Counted from the first letter of the stretch, positions 42,338 through 51,524 are shown. The stretch is DNA of 64,000 nucleotides from Longimycelium tulufanense (GCF_014645795.1 NZ_BMMK01000012.1:68118-132117); one strand, 5' to 3'. Program-made: numbers and translations. The notes: a model not told the origin generated them from the letters alone.

Positions 42338-42796
42338 ATGACGACACTGCCTGCCCCACGCTCCGAGCACCCGACCACCCGGTGGGATCCGTTCCGCGAG
42401 TTCGAGGACCTCTACACGCAGATGGGCCGGCTGTGGGAGTCGGTCCTGGGGCCGAACCTCGCCTCGACGGCGGGCTGGTCCCCGCTGGCCGACGTGTGCG
42501 AGACCGACGACGCCTACATCGTCGACGTCGAGGTCCCCGGGGTGCGGGAGGAGGACCTCAACGTCGAGATGGTGGGCACCGAGCTGGCCGTGACCGGCGA
42601 GCTGCGGGAGACCCGACGGGAGGGCCTGGTCCGCCGGCGGACCCGGCGGACCGGACACTTCGAGTACCGCACGAGCCTGCCGCACGACGTGGACGCCGAG
42701 CGGATCGAGGCGAACCTGGCCGACGGCGTGCTGACACTGCGGATCCCGAAGGCCGAGGGGGCCAAGCCGCGCAGGATCCAGATCACCAGGCGGTGA
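42338..42796 (+). CDS. Small heat shock protein Hsp20/alpha-crystallin family
   Basis: A 152-residue holdase chaperone. After WDPFREFEDLYTQM at the N-terminus, the alpha-crystallin domain begins near WSPLADVCETDDAYIVDVEVPGV and ends with ADGVLTLRIPKAEGAKPRRIQ, containing the conserved A-x-x-x-n-G-V-L motif. A C-terminal I-x-I-type tail (IQITRR) is present. The ATG at 42338 has GAGGAGGG upstream. No HAIR or CIRCE element was recognised in the leader. It is divergent from the copper operon, and its expression could be influenced by the shared intergenic region. Confidence 0.92.
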   Translation: MTTLPAPRSEHPTTRWDPFREFEDLYTQMGRLWESVLGPNLASTAGWSPLADVCETDDAYIVDVEVPGVREEDLNVEMVGTELAVTGELRETRREGLVRRRTRRTGHFEYRTSLPHDVDAERIEANLADGVLTLRIPKAEGAKPRRIQITRR

Positions 42797-42839
42797 CCGG
42801 CGGGGGCCGGGCCGCCCCGGCCGACCGCCGCGGGCTGGG

Positions 42840-43003
42840 GCGACGACGTGGATCCACGGTGTGATCGGACGCCATGGCGGCCTGCTCGCGTGCCGCTGGC
42901 CGGTGCGGTCCAACATGGTCCCTCGCCGCGACCCGCCCGAGTTGGGGTCCACCAGGTTGAGGTGCACGAGATCGGGGCGCGGGCGCCTCGGCTCGGTTGC
43001 CAT
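42840..43003 (-). pseudogene. Possible gene remnant reading into antisense of hsp20
   Basis: An ATG at 43003 preceded by CAGGAGGTGGTG, an excellent ribosome site, opens a frame whose first ~54 codons have very high third-position GC (MATEPRRPRPDLVHLNLVDP and on). It then runs on antisense through hsp20 without a sensible protein. This looks like the 5' part of a gene whose 3' part was lost, or a short unrecognised peptide. No family is recognised. The remainder of 42797-43175 shows nothing else. Confidence 0.3.
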
Positions 43004-43175
43004 CACCACCTCCTGACCGACGTGTCGGATCAGATGCCTCCCGAGTTCCCGGTAGCCGAGGCGAGAATCGCCCGCCGTACGTGCTTGATCATGTTCAGTG
43101 CAACCTGATCGGGTTACGACCGGTTCGGCCCGCCGTCCTTCCCGAGACCGAACCCCGCCCGTAGAAGTATCCGGT

Positions 43176-44858
43176 ATGGACGAGCTGCCTTTGGTGCACG
43201 ATGCGGCGTGGTGGCGCGGTGCCGTCATCTACCAGATCTACATCCGCAGCTTTGCGGACGCTGACGGTGACGGGACCGGCGACATCGGCGGGATCCGTTC
43301 GCGCCTGTCCTATCTCCGTGACCTCGGCGTGGACGCCGTCTGGATCACCCCCTGGTACCCCTCACCCATGGCCGACGGGGGCTACGACGTCGCCGACTAC
43401 CGCTCGATCCATCCCACCTACGGCACGCTGGCCGACGCCGAGGCCCTGATCCGCGAGGCCCACGAGTGCGGTCTGAAGGTGGTCATCGACCTGGTGCCGA
43501 ACCACACCTCGGACCGCCATCCCTGGTTCCAGGCCGCACTGGCCGCGGAACCCGGTTCCCGGGAACGGGACCGCTACGTGTTCCGCCCGGGCCGGGGACG
43601 TGACGGGGAGCTGCCGCCCAACGACTGGCGCAGTGTGTTCGGTGGCCCGGCCTGGAGCCGAGCGCCCGACGACGTGGCGGGCGAGTGGTACCTACACCTG
43701 TTCGCGCCCCAGCAGCCGGACCTGAACTGGGAACACCCGGACGTTCGTGCGGAGTTCCTCGACATCCTACGGTTCTGGCTGGACAGGGGGATCGACGGAT
43801 TCCGGATCGACGTCGCGCACGGGCTGGTCAAGCAACGTGGCCTCCCGAACCTGGGCGTCGACCACGAGGACGTGATGGAGCCACCGGACCGGCTGGACCA
43901 CCCGCACTGGGATCGGGACCCGGTACACGAGATCTACCGCTCGTGGCGACGGCTGGTCGACGAGTACCCGGGTGAACAGATGTTCGTGGCCGAGGCATGG
44001 GTGGCCAGCCCGGCCCGACTGGCCCGCTACGTACGGGTCGACGAGCTGCACACCGCGTTCAACTTCGATTTCCTGCGCTGCTCGTGGCACCCGCACCGGC
44101 TCCGCGAGGTCATCGACACCACGATGAACGCGCTGCACGCGGTCGGTGCCCCGACCACGTGGGTGCTGGCCAACCACGACGTCACCAGGCAGGTCACCCG
44201 CTACGGCCGGCCGCACACCAGCGGCCACGGTCCGCGCCGGGAGGCGTTGCTCGAGGCGGTGAACCTGGAGCTGGGGGTTCGGCGCGCCAGGGCCGCGGCA
44301 CTGTTGATGCTCGCCCTGCCCGGTGGCGCCTACCTCTACCAGGGCGAGGAGCTGGGGCTGTGGGAGGTGGAGGATCTGCCCGAGGAGCTGCTGCAGGATC
44401 CGACCTGGGAGCGGTCCGGGCACGCCGTGCGGGGTCGGGACGGCTGCCGGGTTCCCCTTCCCTGGTCCGGGGATACGCCACCGTTCGGCTTCGGCCCCGG
44501 CGAGGGCGCGCGGCCATGGCTGCCGCAACCGGTGGCGTGGAAGGACTACACCGTCGAGGCGCAGGCCGATGACGAGCACTCGATGCTGTCGCTGTACCGG
44601 GCCGCGCTCCGGATCCGACGGGAACACCCGGCGCTCGGCGGTGGCACGCTGCGGTGGCTCGAGGCACCCTCCGGCGTGTTGCTCTTCGCTCGGGATCCGA
44701 ACTTCCTGTGCGCGGTGAACCTCTCCCCCGACCCGTTCCCGCTCCCCGAAGGCAGCGAGCCGCTGTTGGTCAGCTGCCCGCTCGGCGATGGCCTTCTACC
44801 GCCGGACCACGCGATCTGGCTCAACAGTGGGAAAAGCGAGAGCGCTACGGCGGATTAG
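43176..44858 (+). CDS. GH13 alpha-glucosidase (oligo-1,6-glucosidase/trehalose-hydrolysing type)
   Basis: A 560-residue glycoside hydrolase family 13 enzyme. The N-terminus WWRGAVIYQIYIRSFADADG and DLGVDAVWITPWYPSPMADG are standard. The four conserved regions are visible: DLVPNHTSDRHPW (I), GFRIDVAHG with the nucleophile Asp (II), FVAEAWV with the acid/base Glu (III) and LANHDVTRQ with the transition-state Asp (IV). It hydrolyses alpha-linked glucose oligomers in the cytosol. Region IV reads ANHDV where most have NNHD or SNHD. The ATG at 43176 fits the family N-terminus. It is monocistronic as far as seen. Confidence 0.93.
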   Translation: MDELPLVHDAAWWRGAVIYQIYIRSFADADGDGTGDIGGIRSRLSYLRDLGVDAVWITPWYPSPMADGGYDVADYRSIHPTYGTLADAEALIREAHECGLKVVIDLVPNHTSDRHPWFQAALAAEPGSRERDRYVFRPGRGRDGELPPNDWRSVFGGPAWSRAPDDVAGEWYLHLFAPQQPDLNWEHPDVRAEFLDILRFWLDRGIDGFRIDVAHGLVKQRGLPNLGVDHEDVMEPPDRLDHPHWDRDPVHEIYRSWRRLVDEYPGEQMFVAEAWVASPARLARYVRVDELHTAFNFDFLRCSWHPHRLREVIDTTMNALHAVGAPTTWVLANHDVTRQVTRYGRPHTSGHGPRREALLEAVNLELGVRRARAAALLMLALPGGAYLYQGEELGLWEVEDLPEELLQDPTWERSGHAVRGRDGCRVPLPWSGDTPPFGFGPGEGARPWLPQPVAWKDYTVEAQADDEHSMLSLYRAALRIRREHPALGGGTLRWLEAPSGVLLFARDPNFLCAVNLSPDPFPLPEGSEPLLVSCPLGDGLLPPDHAIWLNSGKSESATAD

Positions 44859-44985
44859 CCGCACGCACATCAGCACAGATCGTTGCCTTGCGGCGAAGCA
44901 CCTCCCCACCATGTCAGTGCTGCCGACCACATTCGCAACACCCCAGCGCGATTCGTCGCGTTGGGGCCCGGATCGTCCGGCTTCC

Positions 44986-45288
44986 TCACATCGCACCGAC
45001 GGTGTCCTCGATCGGGACCTCGGGATCGCGGCGGTGGACGTAGTAGAGGTCGATGTGGTCGACGCCGAGCCGACACAGCGACGCGTCACGGGAGACCGGA
45101 ACGTACTCCGGCGAGGTGTCCACATCGTTCACCCGCCCGCTGTCCGCATCGTGCCGGAGGCGAACTTCATCGCCAGGACCACCTGACTCCGCTTCGTCCG
45201 CGACACCGTGGGCGACCGACATGCTCATGCAACCGAGTCCGATCGCCGAGACCCGCAGCCCACCGGCCCCGAGCGTCCGGTACTTCAC
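44986..45288 (-). pseudogene. Aldo/keto reductase pseudogene, internally deleted and truncated
   Basis: A 100-codon open frame starts exactly like an aldo/keto reductase ([28 protein letters not shown]) but jumps past the catalytic region to [24 protein letters not shown], then [20 protein letters not shown], and stops at EDTVGAM. A functional AKR has about 320 residues. Here the D/Y/K catalytic residues and the whole C-terminal half are missing, yet the frame stays open, so at least two deletions happened. GGGAGG precedes the GTG start. The flanks 44859-44985 and 45289-45625 show no further gene and may hold eroded remains plus the sigma factor promoter. Confidence 0.75.
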
Positions 45289-45625
45289 GACCCGCCTCCC
45301 GCAACCCTCTCGTCCTCACCCGATCGCTCCTCCCGCGTCACCGCCACCAGCGGAGCCACGGGACTGGTGAGGACATCGGCTCCCGGCCGCTGAGCGGTTT
45401 CGGCCAGCCGGCCATCCCGGTAGCCGATAAGGTGCCGGGGGTGTCGCCGCCACCGAGCTTATATTCAGTACTCGACGAATAACCGGAACCATAACGAGAC
45501 CCTCCGAGTTTCCACCACGTGAGACACTTCTCCGCTCACCCATATATCCACGCGGTAATGGTGTCATGCTCTGCGTGTTTCCCCCTCTCTCGACCAAGGT
45601 GGGCACAGCACGAGGGAGATGAAGC

Positions 45626-46390
45626 GTGACGGCGGAGCAAACCGAAACTGCCCCATCCGACCCGAACGGCTACGACCAGAATTTGATCAATGCGGTCCGA
45701 GGGGGTACGACCGAGGCGTTCGCCGATCTTTACCACCGTCATGTCCGCGCGGCGCGCCGTCTGGCGGCGCAGCTGTGCTTCTCGGGCGAGGATCCCGAGG
45801 ACGTCGTCGCCGAGGCGTTCGCCAAGGTGTTCGCGCTGTTGACCGCCGGGGCCGGCCCCGACGCCAACTTCCGCGGCTACCTGCTCGTCACCGTGCGCAA
45901 CACGATCCACGAACGGCACCGGAGGTCGCAGCGCGAGGTGTACCTCGATGACCTGGAGTCCGTGGCGGGGGCGCACGGGGTCACCGACGAGACCGGCCGG
46001 TGCGTGGAACGGTGGCTCGCGCTCGACGCGTTCAACCGGCTGTCTCCGCGCTGGCGCACCGTGCTCTGGTACACCGAGATCGAGGGCCGCTCCCCCGCCG
46101 AGACCGCCGCGGTCTTCGGGATGACCGCGAACGCGGTGTCCGCGCTGGCCTACCGGGCACGGGAGAAGCTGCGCCAGGCGTATTTGCAGGCCCACGTCGC
46201 CCCGGTGGGTGCCCACGCGTGCCGGGGCACGGCCGGCCGCCTGGGCGCATGGGCCCGGCGGAGGCTGCACGGGCAGGAGGCCGCCCGGGTGGAGGACCAT
46301 CTCGCCGAGTGCCCGCGGTGCCAGGACGTGGCGACGGAACTGGCCCACGTCAACAGGTCGATGCGGATGGCCGTGGCGCGGTCGGCCTGA
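45626..46390 (+). CDS. ECF sigma factor with fused C-terminal zinc-finger domain
   Basis: A 254-residue sigma-70 family protein. Region 2 lies at about 30-95 (AFADLYHRHVRAARRLAAQL and EDPEDVVAEAFAKVF). Region 4 lies at about 132-182 (LSPRWRTVLWYTEIEGRS and TANAVSALAYRAREKLR). A C-terminal extension follows with HLAECPRCQDVATELAHVN, the H-x3-C-x2-C zinc-finger motif normally found in separate anti-sigma factors (zf-HC2). No separate anti-sigma gene follows, so control may be built into the same chain. The GTG start at 45626 follows GGGAGATGAAG. The regulon is unknown. Confidence 0.9.
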   Translation: MTAEQTETAPSDPNGYDQNLINAVRGGTTEAFADLYHRHVRAARRLAAQLCFSGEDPEDVVAEAFAKVFALLTAGAGPDANFRGYLLVTVRNTIHERHRRSQREVYLDDLESVAGAHGVTDETGRCVERWLALDAFNRLSPRWRTVLWYTEIEGRSPAETAAVFGMTANAVSALAYRAREKLRQAYLQAHVAPVGAHACRGTAGRLGAWARRRLHGQEAARVEDHLAECPRCQDVATELAHVNRSMRMAVARSA

Positions 46391-46881
46391 CCGGGTGGTG
46401 GAAGGGCAGCCGGCTGGCGGCGCGCCGCGGCAGGCATGTCACGTAGGGGCCTGGTCGGAAAGATCGAGCGATCATGCAGGTTGACCCGAACTTTCCCAAT
46501 GCACTGGTCCACCACGCCGGACGCAACGGAGCGTGCCTTCGCCTCCATTACCCCGATGCCACCCGCCCACCGGCCCCGGTTGTGTTGTTCGGTTCCGCCC
46601 CCATTGGACGCGACAGCAAACCCCAGCGCCGTTAATCGCACGAGGATCTCCACGCGTTTCACCCCCCTTCCGGGAGACGGAATAACAGTAGAAGCGAACG
46701 CACGCACCCGGTCCGTTTTCTACACCTGGAGAACACCCGCCGTTCCCCTCGTCGTCACCTTTCGGTCGCGAGTGATTCGCCCCCGCCACCAACCCAGCCA
46801 CCCATCGCGAGTTCCGTGGACGACAGGCAGGACGGACACCGGCACGCCACACTGGTCACCAACGGTGATCGGAGGCGGGTC
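46391..46881 (+). other. Intergenic region, sigma factor to amidotransferase
   Basis: 491 bases without a recognisable gene. Frames present lack ribosome sites. An A/G-rich patch near 46670-46700 may be part of the promoter region of the downstream amidotransferase. No clear hairpin was found. Confidence 0.45.
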
Positions 46882-47754
46882 ATGTGTCGATGGTTGGCGT
46901 ACTCGGGTGAGCCGATCTTCATGGACACATTGGTCGTGCGTCCCAGCCACTCGCTGATCGACCAGAGCATGTACGCCCGGCAGAACTACCTGCCGCATTC
47001 GCCCATGGCGCACGCCAAGCACCCCGGGGCGGTCACGACCAACGGCGACGGCTTCGGTCTCGGCTGGTACGGCGAGCGCGAGGTTCCCGGGGTGTACCGG
47101 GACGTCCGGCCGGCGTGGAACGACGCCAACCTGCACCGGATCGCCGAGCAGGTGCGCTCCGGCCTGTTCCTGGCACACATCCGCGCGGCGATGGGGGGCA
47201 CGGTCACCCGCACGAACTGCCACCCGTTCCAACACGACCGGTGGTTGTGGCAGTACAACGGCGAGATCGACGAGTTCGAGCACGTGGTGCGGGATCTCCG
47301 GTTCGAGATCGCGCCGGAGCTGTACCCGTCGATCAAGGGCAACAACGACACCGAGACGTGCTTCTTCCTCGCCCTCACCTACGGCCTCGCCGAGGACCCT
47401 GTCCGGGCCATCGAACGCACGATCGCCAGGGTGGAGCGGGCACAGCGGGACCGTGGGGTCGACGGCGTCTTCCGGTGCACCGGCGCCACCACCGACGGCG
47501 AGGTGATCTACGCGTGGCGGTACGCGACCGACGACACCGCCAAGACGCTCTACTACAACGCGGGCCCGGAGGCCCTGCGAACCTGCGCCGGTGACCGCAT
47601 CCCCATTCCCGAGAAGGCCGTCATCGTCGTCTCCGAGCCGCTGGAGTTGCACTACGGACCGCACTGGATCGAGGTGCCGCCGTCCACGGTCGTGACGATC
47701 CGTCGCGGGGGCGAGGTAGAAACCGTGCCCCTGCGCGTCAGCGGTCGCGGATGA
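46882..47754 (+). CDS. Class II glutamine amidotransferase, EgtC-like
   Basis: A 290-residue N-terminal-nucleophile hydrolase. After removal of Met the chain starts with the catalytic Cys (MCRWLAYSGEP). GDGFGLGWYGER, LFLAHIRAA and NCHPFQHDRWLWQYNGEI are the expected glutaminase motifs. EgtC removes the glutamyl group during ergothioneine synthesis, but the other egt genes are absent here, so this may be a paralogue with another gamma-glutamyl substrate. The ATG at 46882 has GGAGGCGGGTC upstream. Its 3' end overlaps the convergent response regulator gene by 17 bases. Confidence 0.9.
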   Translation: MCRWLAYSGEPIFMDTLVVRPSHSLIDQSMYARQNYLPHSPMAHAKHPGAVTTNGDGFGLGWYGEREVPGVYRDVRPAWNDANLHRIAEQVRSGLFLAHIRAAMGGTVTRTNCHPFQHDRWLWQYNGEIDEFEHVVRDLRFEIAPELYPSIKGNNDTETCFFLALTYGLAEDPVRAIERTIARVERAQRDRGVDGVFRCTGATTDGEVIYAWRYATDDTAKTLYYNAGPEALRTCAGDRIPIPEKAVIVVSEPLELHYGPHWIEVPPSTVVTIRRGGEVETVPLRVSGRG

Positions 47755-48367
47755 GCCCGCTGCGCTGGGCGGCGGCGACCGCCGCCGTACGGGAGTCCAC
47801 GCCGAGCTTGTCGTAGATCCGAACCAGGTGGGTCTTGACGGTGGCCTCGCTGAGCATGAGCGTGCGGCTGATCTCGCGGTTGGACAGCCCGTCGGCGACC
47901 AGCCGCAGCACCTCCAGTTCGCGGGCGGTGAGCTGGGTGCCGGGAGCGCGGATCCGGCCCAGCAACCGGGAGGCGACACGGGGCGCCAGGGCGGTGTCCC
48001 CGGCCGCGGCGGTGCGGATCGCGACGTGTAGGTCCTCCGGCGGGGTGTCCTTGAGCTGGTAACCGGCGGCGCCGGCCGCCACCGCCGCCAGGATGTCGGC
48101 ATCGGTGTCGTAGGTGGTCAGCACCAGGACGCGGGGCGGTTCCGGCAGCGCGACGATCCGGCGGGTGGCCTCGACACCGTCGATGCCGGCGCCCAGCTGG
48201 AGGTCCATGAGGACCACGTCCGGGCGCAGCGTCGCCGCGAGCGCCAGCGCCCGCTCACCGTTCTCGGCCTCGCCGACCACCTCCAGGTCCGGCTGGGTAC
48301 CGAGCATCGCCCGCAGCCCGGTGCGCACCACGGGATGGTCGTCGACCAGCAGGATCCTTACCGTCAT
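47738..48367 (-). CDS. NarL/LuxR-family response regulator
   Basis: A 209-residue regulator. The receiver domain (about 1-118) contains ILLVDDHPVVR, the phospho-acceptor D55 in VVLMDLQLG, the switch Thr in VLVLTTYDT and the Lys in GYQLKDTPP. The LuxR-type HTH (about 143-205) reads LTARELEVLRLVADGLSNRE and SEATVKTHLVRIYDKLG. The start overlaps the stop of the sensor kinase gene (ATGA), and the pair forms one transcription unit. The likely target is the divergent ABC transporter operon starting at 49718. The inserted Gly-Ala-Gly after the phospho-acceptor loop is slightly unusual. Confidence 0.95.
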   Translation of the reverse strand: MTVRILLVDDHPVVRTGLRAMLGTQPDLEVVGEAENGERALALAATLRPDVVLMDLQLGAGIDGVEATRRIVALPEPPRVLVLTTYDTDADILAAVAAGAAGYQLKDTPPEDLHVAIRTAAAGDTALAPRVASRLLGRIRAPGTQLTARELEVLRLVADGLSNREISRTLMLSEATVKTHLVRIYDKLGVDSRTAAVAAAQRSGLIRDR

Positions 48368-49551
48368 GACGGCTCCCCGGGCACGGGCAGGGTGACCGCC
48401 ACCGCGGTGCCGTCACCGGGTGCCGACTCGAGCGTGAGGGTGCCGCCCAGCGCGTCGACCCGGCCACGCATCGCCCGCAGCCCGAACCCACCGCCCTCAC
48501 CATTGCGGAGCGAGAGGTTCTCGGGGTCGAACCCGATGCCGTCGTCGACCACGTCCAACGCCACCATGTCATCCAGGTAGGACAAGGTCACCCCCACGGA
48601 ACCGGCCCGTGCGTGCAGGGCCACGTTGCCCAATGCGCCCTGCGCGATGCGGAGCAGTGTCACCTCGTGCTCGGTGGGAAGCGGGGACGGCTCGCCGTCG
48701 ACATGCCACCGGATGGGCGCGCCGATGCGTTCGGCCGTCGTGTGGCACAGCCGCTCCAACGCCTCGGACAGGGAACCGCCGACCAGGGCCGGCGGCGTCA
48801 GCGCGTGCACGAAACGCCGCGCCTCGGCCAGGTTCTCCTCGGCGGCTTTCCGGGCCCGTCGCACATGCCCCAGCGCCGTGCCCCGGTCGTCGGCCCGCTC
48901 GGCGGCGTGCAGCAACAACACGATGCTGGACAAGCCCTGCGCCAGGGTGTCGTGGATCTCCCGGGCCAACCGCTCGCGTTCGGCCGACGCGCCCGCCTTC
49001 CGCTGTGCCACGGCCAGTTCGTCCCGGGTGCGGACGAGGTCGTCGATCAGCTGCTGCCGTCGGGCGCTCTCCCGGTAGAGGGCTCGGTATGCGGTGGCCA
49101 TGAGGACCGCGATCGAGGCCCCGATGATCGGCCCCAGCACGGAGCCGACCGCGAGCCGCCCCTCGTGCCAGCCGATGGCCGCGATGACCGCGACCGTCAA
49201 CGCCACCACCGCCGGCATCGCCGAGCGCAGCGGCAGGACGTGCAGGTGCAGGAAGAACAGCGGGAAGGCGACCCACGCGAAGTCGGGGCTGGTCAACACC
49301 AACCCCACCCACGCGGCGGTCACGGCGAGCAGCCAGACGCGCCCCCGGCGCGGGGTGTGCAGCCGCCGCTCGGACACCACGCCGACCGCGTAGGTCGCGG
49401 CGAACAATGCCGCGATGGTGAGCACCGCCGGTGCCGGCGCGTCCTCACGGGCCAGGGACCGGACGACCCCCACCACCAGCAGGGTCACCAACACGCCGTG
49501 CACGGCGGCACGGAGCAGTCCCAGGGTCGAGGAGAACGGCCGGTCAGTCAT
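48364..49551 (-). CDS. NarL-type sensor histidine kinase (HisKA_3)
   Basis: A 395-residue membrane kinase with five to six N-terminal helices (about 10-165), little extracellular loop, a short coiled coil (YRESARRQQLIDDLVRTRDEL), the HisKA_3 box with the phosphorylated His in REIHDTLAQGLSSIV (near 198) and a HATPase_c domain with ALGNVALHA (N box) and DDGIGFD (G1) and GGGFGLRAMRGRV (G2). Intramembrane sensing is typical of kinases controlling adjacent ABC exporters. It is the first gene of the two-component operon, divergent from the ABC permease gene 166 bases away. Confidence 0.94.
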   Translation of the reverse strand: MTDRPFSSTLGLLRAAVHGVLVTLLVVGVVRSLAREDAPAPAVLTIAALFAATYAVGVVSERRLHTPRRGRVWLLAVTAAWVGLVLTSPDFAWVAFPLFFLHLHVLPLRSAMPAVVALTVAVIAAIGWHEGRLAVGSVLGPIIGASIAVLMATAYRALYRESARRQQLIDDLVRTRDELAVAQRKAGASAERERLAREIHDTLAQGLSSIVLLLHAAERADDRGTALGHVRRARKAAEENLAEARRFVHALTPPALVGGSLSEALERLCHTTAERIGAPIRWHVDGEPSPLPTEHEVTLLRIAQGALGNVALHARAGSVGVTLSYLDDMVALDVVDDGIGFDPENLSLRNGEGGGFGLRAMRGRVDALGGTLTLESAPGDGTAVAVTLPVPGEPS

Positions 49552-49717
49552 TCGACAGCCAGTTTAGGTCTGCCCGCGGGGGTGGGGGTCAATCGAAAGT
49601 TCGACCCCGGTGTCGATCGGACGTCGTCGCCCGTCCGATCCGAGGAGCGATGCCGGCACGGCCGGACGGGGCGAGCGTGGGAGGTGCAGACCCGAGACAC
49701 CGCCAGGGGGCTCAATC

Positions 49718-50785
49718 GTGTTCGTCGCATTGCGTGATCTCCGTTTCGCCCGGGGCCGGTTCGCCCTCATGGGCTCCGTGGTCGCGTTGATCACGCTGCT
49801 CGTCACCCTGCTGTCCGGGCTCACCGCCGGGCTGGCCGAGCAGAACGTGTCCGCCGTCACCGGGCTGCCCGCCACGCACCTGGCGTTCGCCGCCCCACCG
49901 GACGGCGAGAAGCTCTCCTTCGCCGACAGCCGGGTCCGGCCGGAGGACTGGCGGCGCTGGGCCGAGGTGCCCGGCGTGGAGTGGGCGCATCCCCTCGGCA
50001 TCAGCCCGACCCGGCTCGCCGTGGCCGACCGCACCGCCGGCGCGACCGCACTCGGCGTGCCCCGGGGCAGCCCACTCGCACCGGCTGGCCTCGCCCCGGG
50101 ACAGGTCGTGGTGTCGGCCCCCCTCGCGGCGGAGGAGGGCATCACCGTCGGCGACGAGGTGACCCTCGGCGCAGGCAGCATCTTCCGGGTGGCAGCCGTG
50201 GGCGGCGATGCCTACTACAGCCACACCCCCGGGATCTGGCTCACGCTCGACGACTGGAACCGGTTGGACCCGCGGGCCGCCGGAGGCGCCACGGTCGTGG
50301 CGCTCGATGCTCCCGGCGCCGACATCGCCGCGGCCGATGCCCGCATCGGTACCCACACCGTCGCGCTGGACGACTCGCTCACCGCGATTGGCTCCTACGC
50401 CGCGGAAAACGCCTCGCTGCAGGCCATGCGTGGCTTCCTGTTCGTCATCTCCGCGCTGGTGATCGGCGCGTTCTTCACCGTGTGGACGATCCAGCGGAAG
50501 CCGGAGATCGCCGTGCTCAAGGCGCTCGGTGCCAGCACGGGCTACGTACTGCGCGACGCCCTTGCGCAAGCCGTCGTGGTGCTCGTGGCCGGTGCCGGCC
50601 TCGGTGGGCTCGTCGGTGCGGCACTCGGCGCGTTGGCCGGGCGGGCCGTGCCGTTCGTCCTCGATCCCGCGACCACGGTGCTACCGGTGCTGGTGATGAT
50701 CCTGCTCGGAGCCGGCGGCGCCGCACTGGCCGTTCGCCGCGTCACGGCGGTGGACCCGCTGATCGCCCTGGGTGCCGCCCGCTGA
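49718..50785 (+). CDS. ABC transporter permease, FtsX/MacB type
   Basis: A 355-residue permease. One N-terminal helix (about 18-36), an extracytosolic MacB-PCD domain (about 40-230), then three helices in the C-terminal FtsX domain starting at NASLQAMRGFLFVISALVIG and ending ALAVRRVTAVDPLIALGAAR, the usual FtsX finish. IQRKPEIAVLKALGAS is the conserved coupling segment. The GTG start at 49718 follows AGGGGG. It pairs with the ATPase gene 52 bases downstream to form an exporter for peptides, antibiotics or lipoproteins. Control by the divergent two-component system is likely. Confidence 0.9.
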   Translation: MFVALRDLRFARGRFALMGSVVALITLLVTLLSGLTAGLAEQNVSAVTGLPATHLAFAAPPDGEKLSFADSRVRPEDWRRWAEVPGVEWAHPLGISPTRLAVADRTAGATALGVPRGSPLAPAGLAPGQVVVSAPLAAEEGITVGDEVTLGAGSIFRVAAVGGDAYYSHTPGIWLTLDDWNRLDPRAAGGATVVALDAPGADIAAADARIGTHTVALDDSLTAIGSYAAENASLQAMRGFLFVISALVIGAFFTVWTIQRKPEIAVLKALGASTGYVLRDALAQAVVVLVAGAGLGGLVGAALGALAGRAVPFVLDPATTVLPVLVMILLGAGGAALAVRRVTAVDPLIALGAAR

Positions 50786-50837
50786 CGTCATCCGCGCCGC
50801 GCCCTCGGCCGGGTTCTGGAAGCCGAATGGAGTTCTG

Positions 50838-51524
50838 ATGAGCCTCGTCCTGCGTGAGGTCAACCTCAGCTACACCGACGCCGACACCACGATCACCGCC
50901 CTCGACCACGTCTGCATGGAGGTGTCGGCCGGGGAGCTGGTCGCCGTCGTGGGCCCCTCCGGCTCGGGCAAGTCCAGCCTGCTCGCGGTGGCCGGCACCC
51001 TGCTGCTCCCCGACTCCGGGCTGGTGCTGGTGGACGGGACGAATGTGACCAGGCTCGGCCAGGCCGAACGGTCCGCGCTGCGTCGCGACCGGATCGGGCT
51101 GGTGTTCCAGCAGCCCAACCTGCTGTCCGCCCTGGCCGCGAAAGACCAGCTCCTGGTGGCGGCACACCTCGCCGGGCACCGGCCGCGGGACCGGCGCCGT
51201 CGGGCGCTGGACCTGCTGGACGCCGTCGGCGTGGCGCACCGGGCGAACCGGCGGCCGCACCAGCTCTCCGGTGGGGAGCGGCAGCGGGTCAACATCGCCC
51301 GCGCGCTGATGAACGAGCCGAGCGTGCTGCTGGTCGACGAGCCCACCAGCGCGCTGGACCACGAGCGGGGCCGCCGCATCGTCGAGCTGATCGCCGAGGT
51401 CACGCGGCACCACCGGGTGGCGACCGTGCTCGTCACCCACGACCGGGAGCAGCTCGACCGGGTGGACCGTGTCGTCGAGATGCACGACGGGCGGCTCACC
51501 GCGGTCACCCCCACGCCCGCCTGA
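50838..51524 (+). CDS. ABC transporter ATPase, LolD/MacB type
   Basis: A 228-residue ATPase. Walker A VGPSGSGKSSLL (about 39-50), Q-loop VFQQPNLL, signature [15 protein letters not shown], Walker B LLVDEPTSALD and H-loop LVTHD are all intact. The tripartite-type family energises FtsX-like permeases. GGAGTTCTG precedes the ATG. It follows the permease gene and precedes a universal stress protein gene by 67 bases, so a longer transcript is possible. Confidence 0.95.
   Translation: MSLVLREVNLSYTDADTTITALDHVCMEVSAGELVAVVGPSGSGKSSLLAVAGTLLLPDSGLVLVDGTNVTRLGQAERSALRRDRIGLVFQQPNLLSALAAKDQLLVAAHLAGHRPRDRRRRALDLLDAVGVAHRANRRPHQLSGGERQRVNIARALMNEPSVLLVDEPTSALDHERGRRIVELIAEVTRHHRVATVLVTHDREQLDRVDRVVEMHDGRLTAVTPTPA

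Noticed and set aside
46882-47754. Assigning the amidotransferase firmly as EgtC of ergothioneine synthesis.
   Set aside because: No egtA, egtB, egtD or egtE gene lies nearby, so only EgtC-like is supported.
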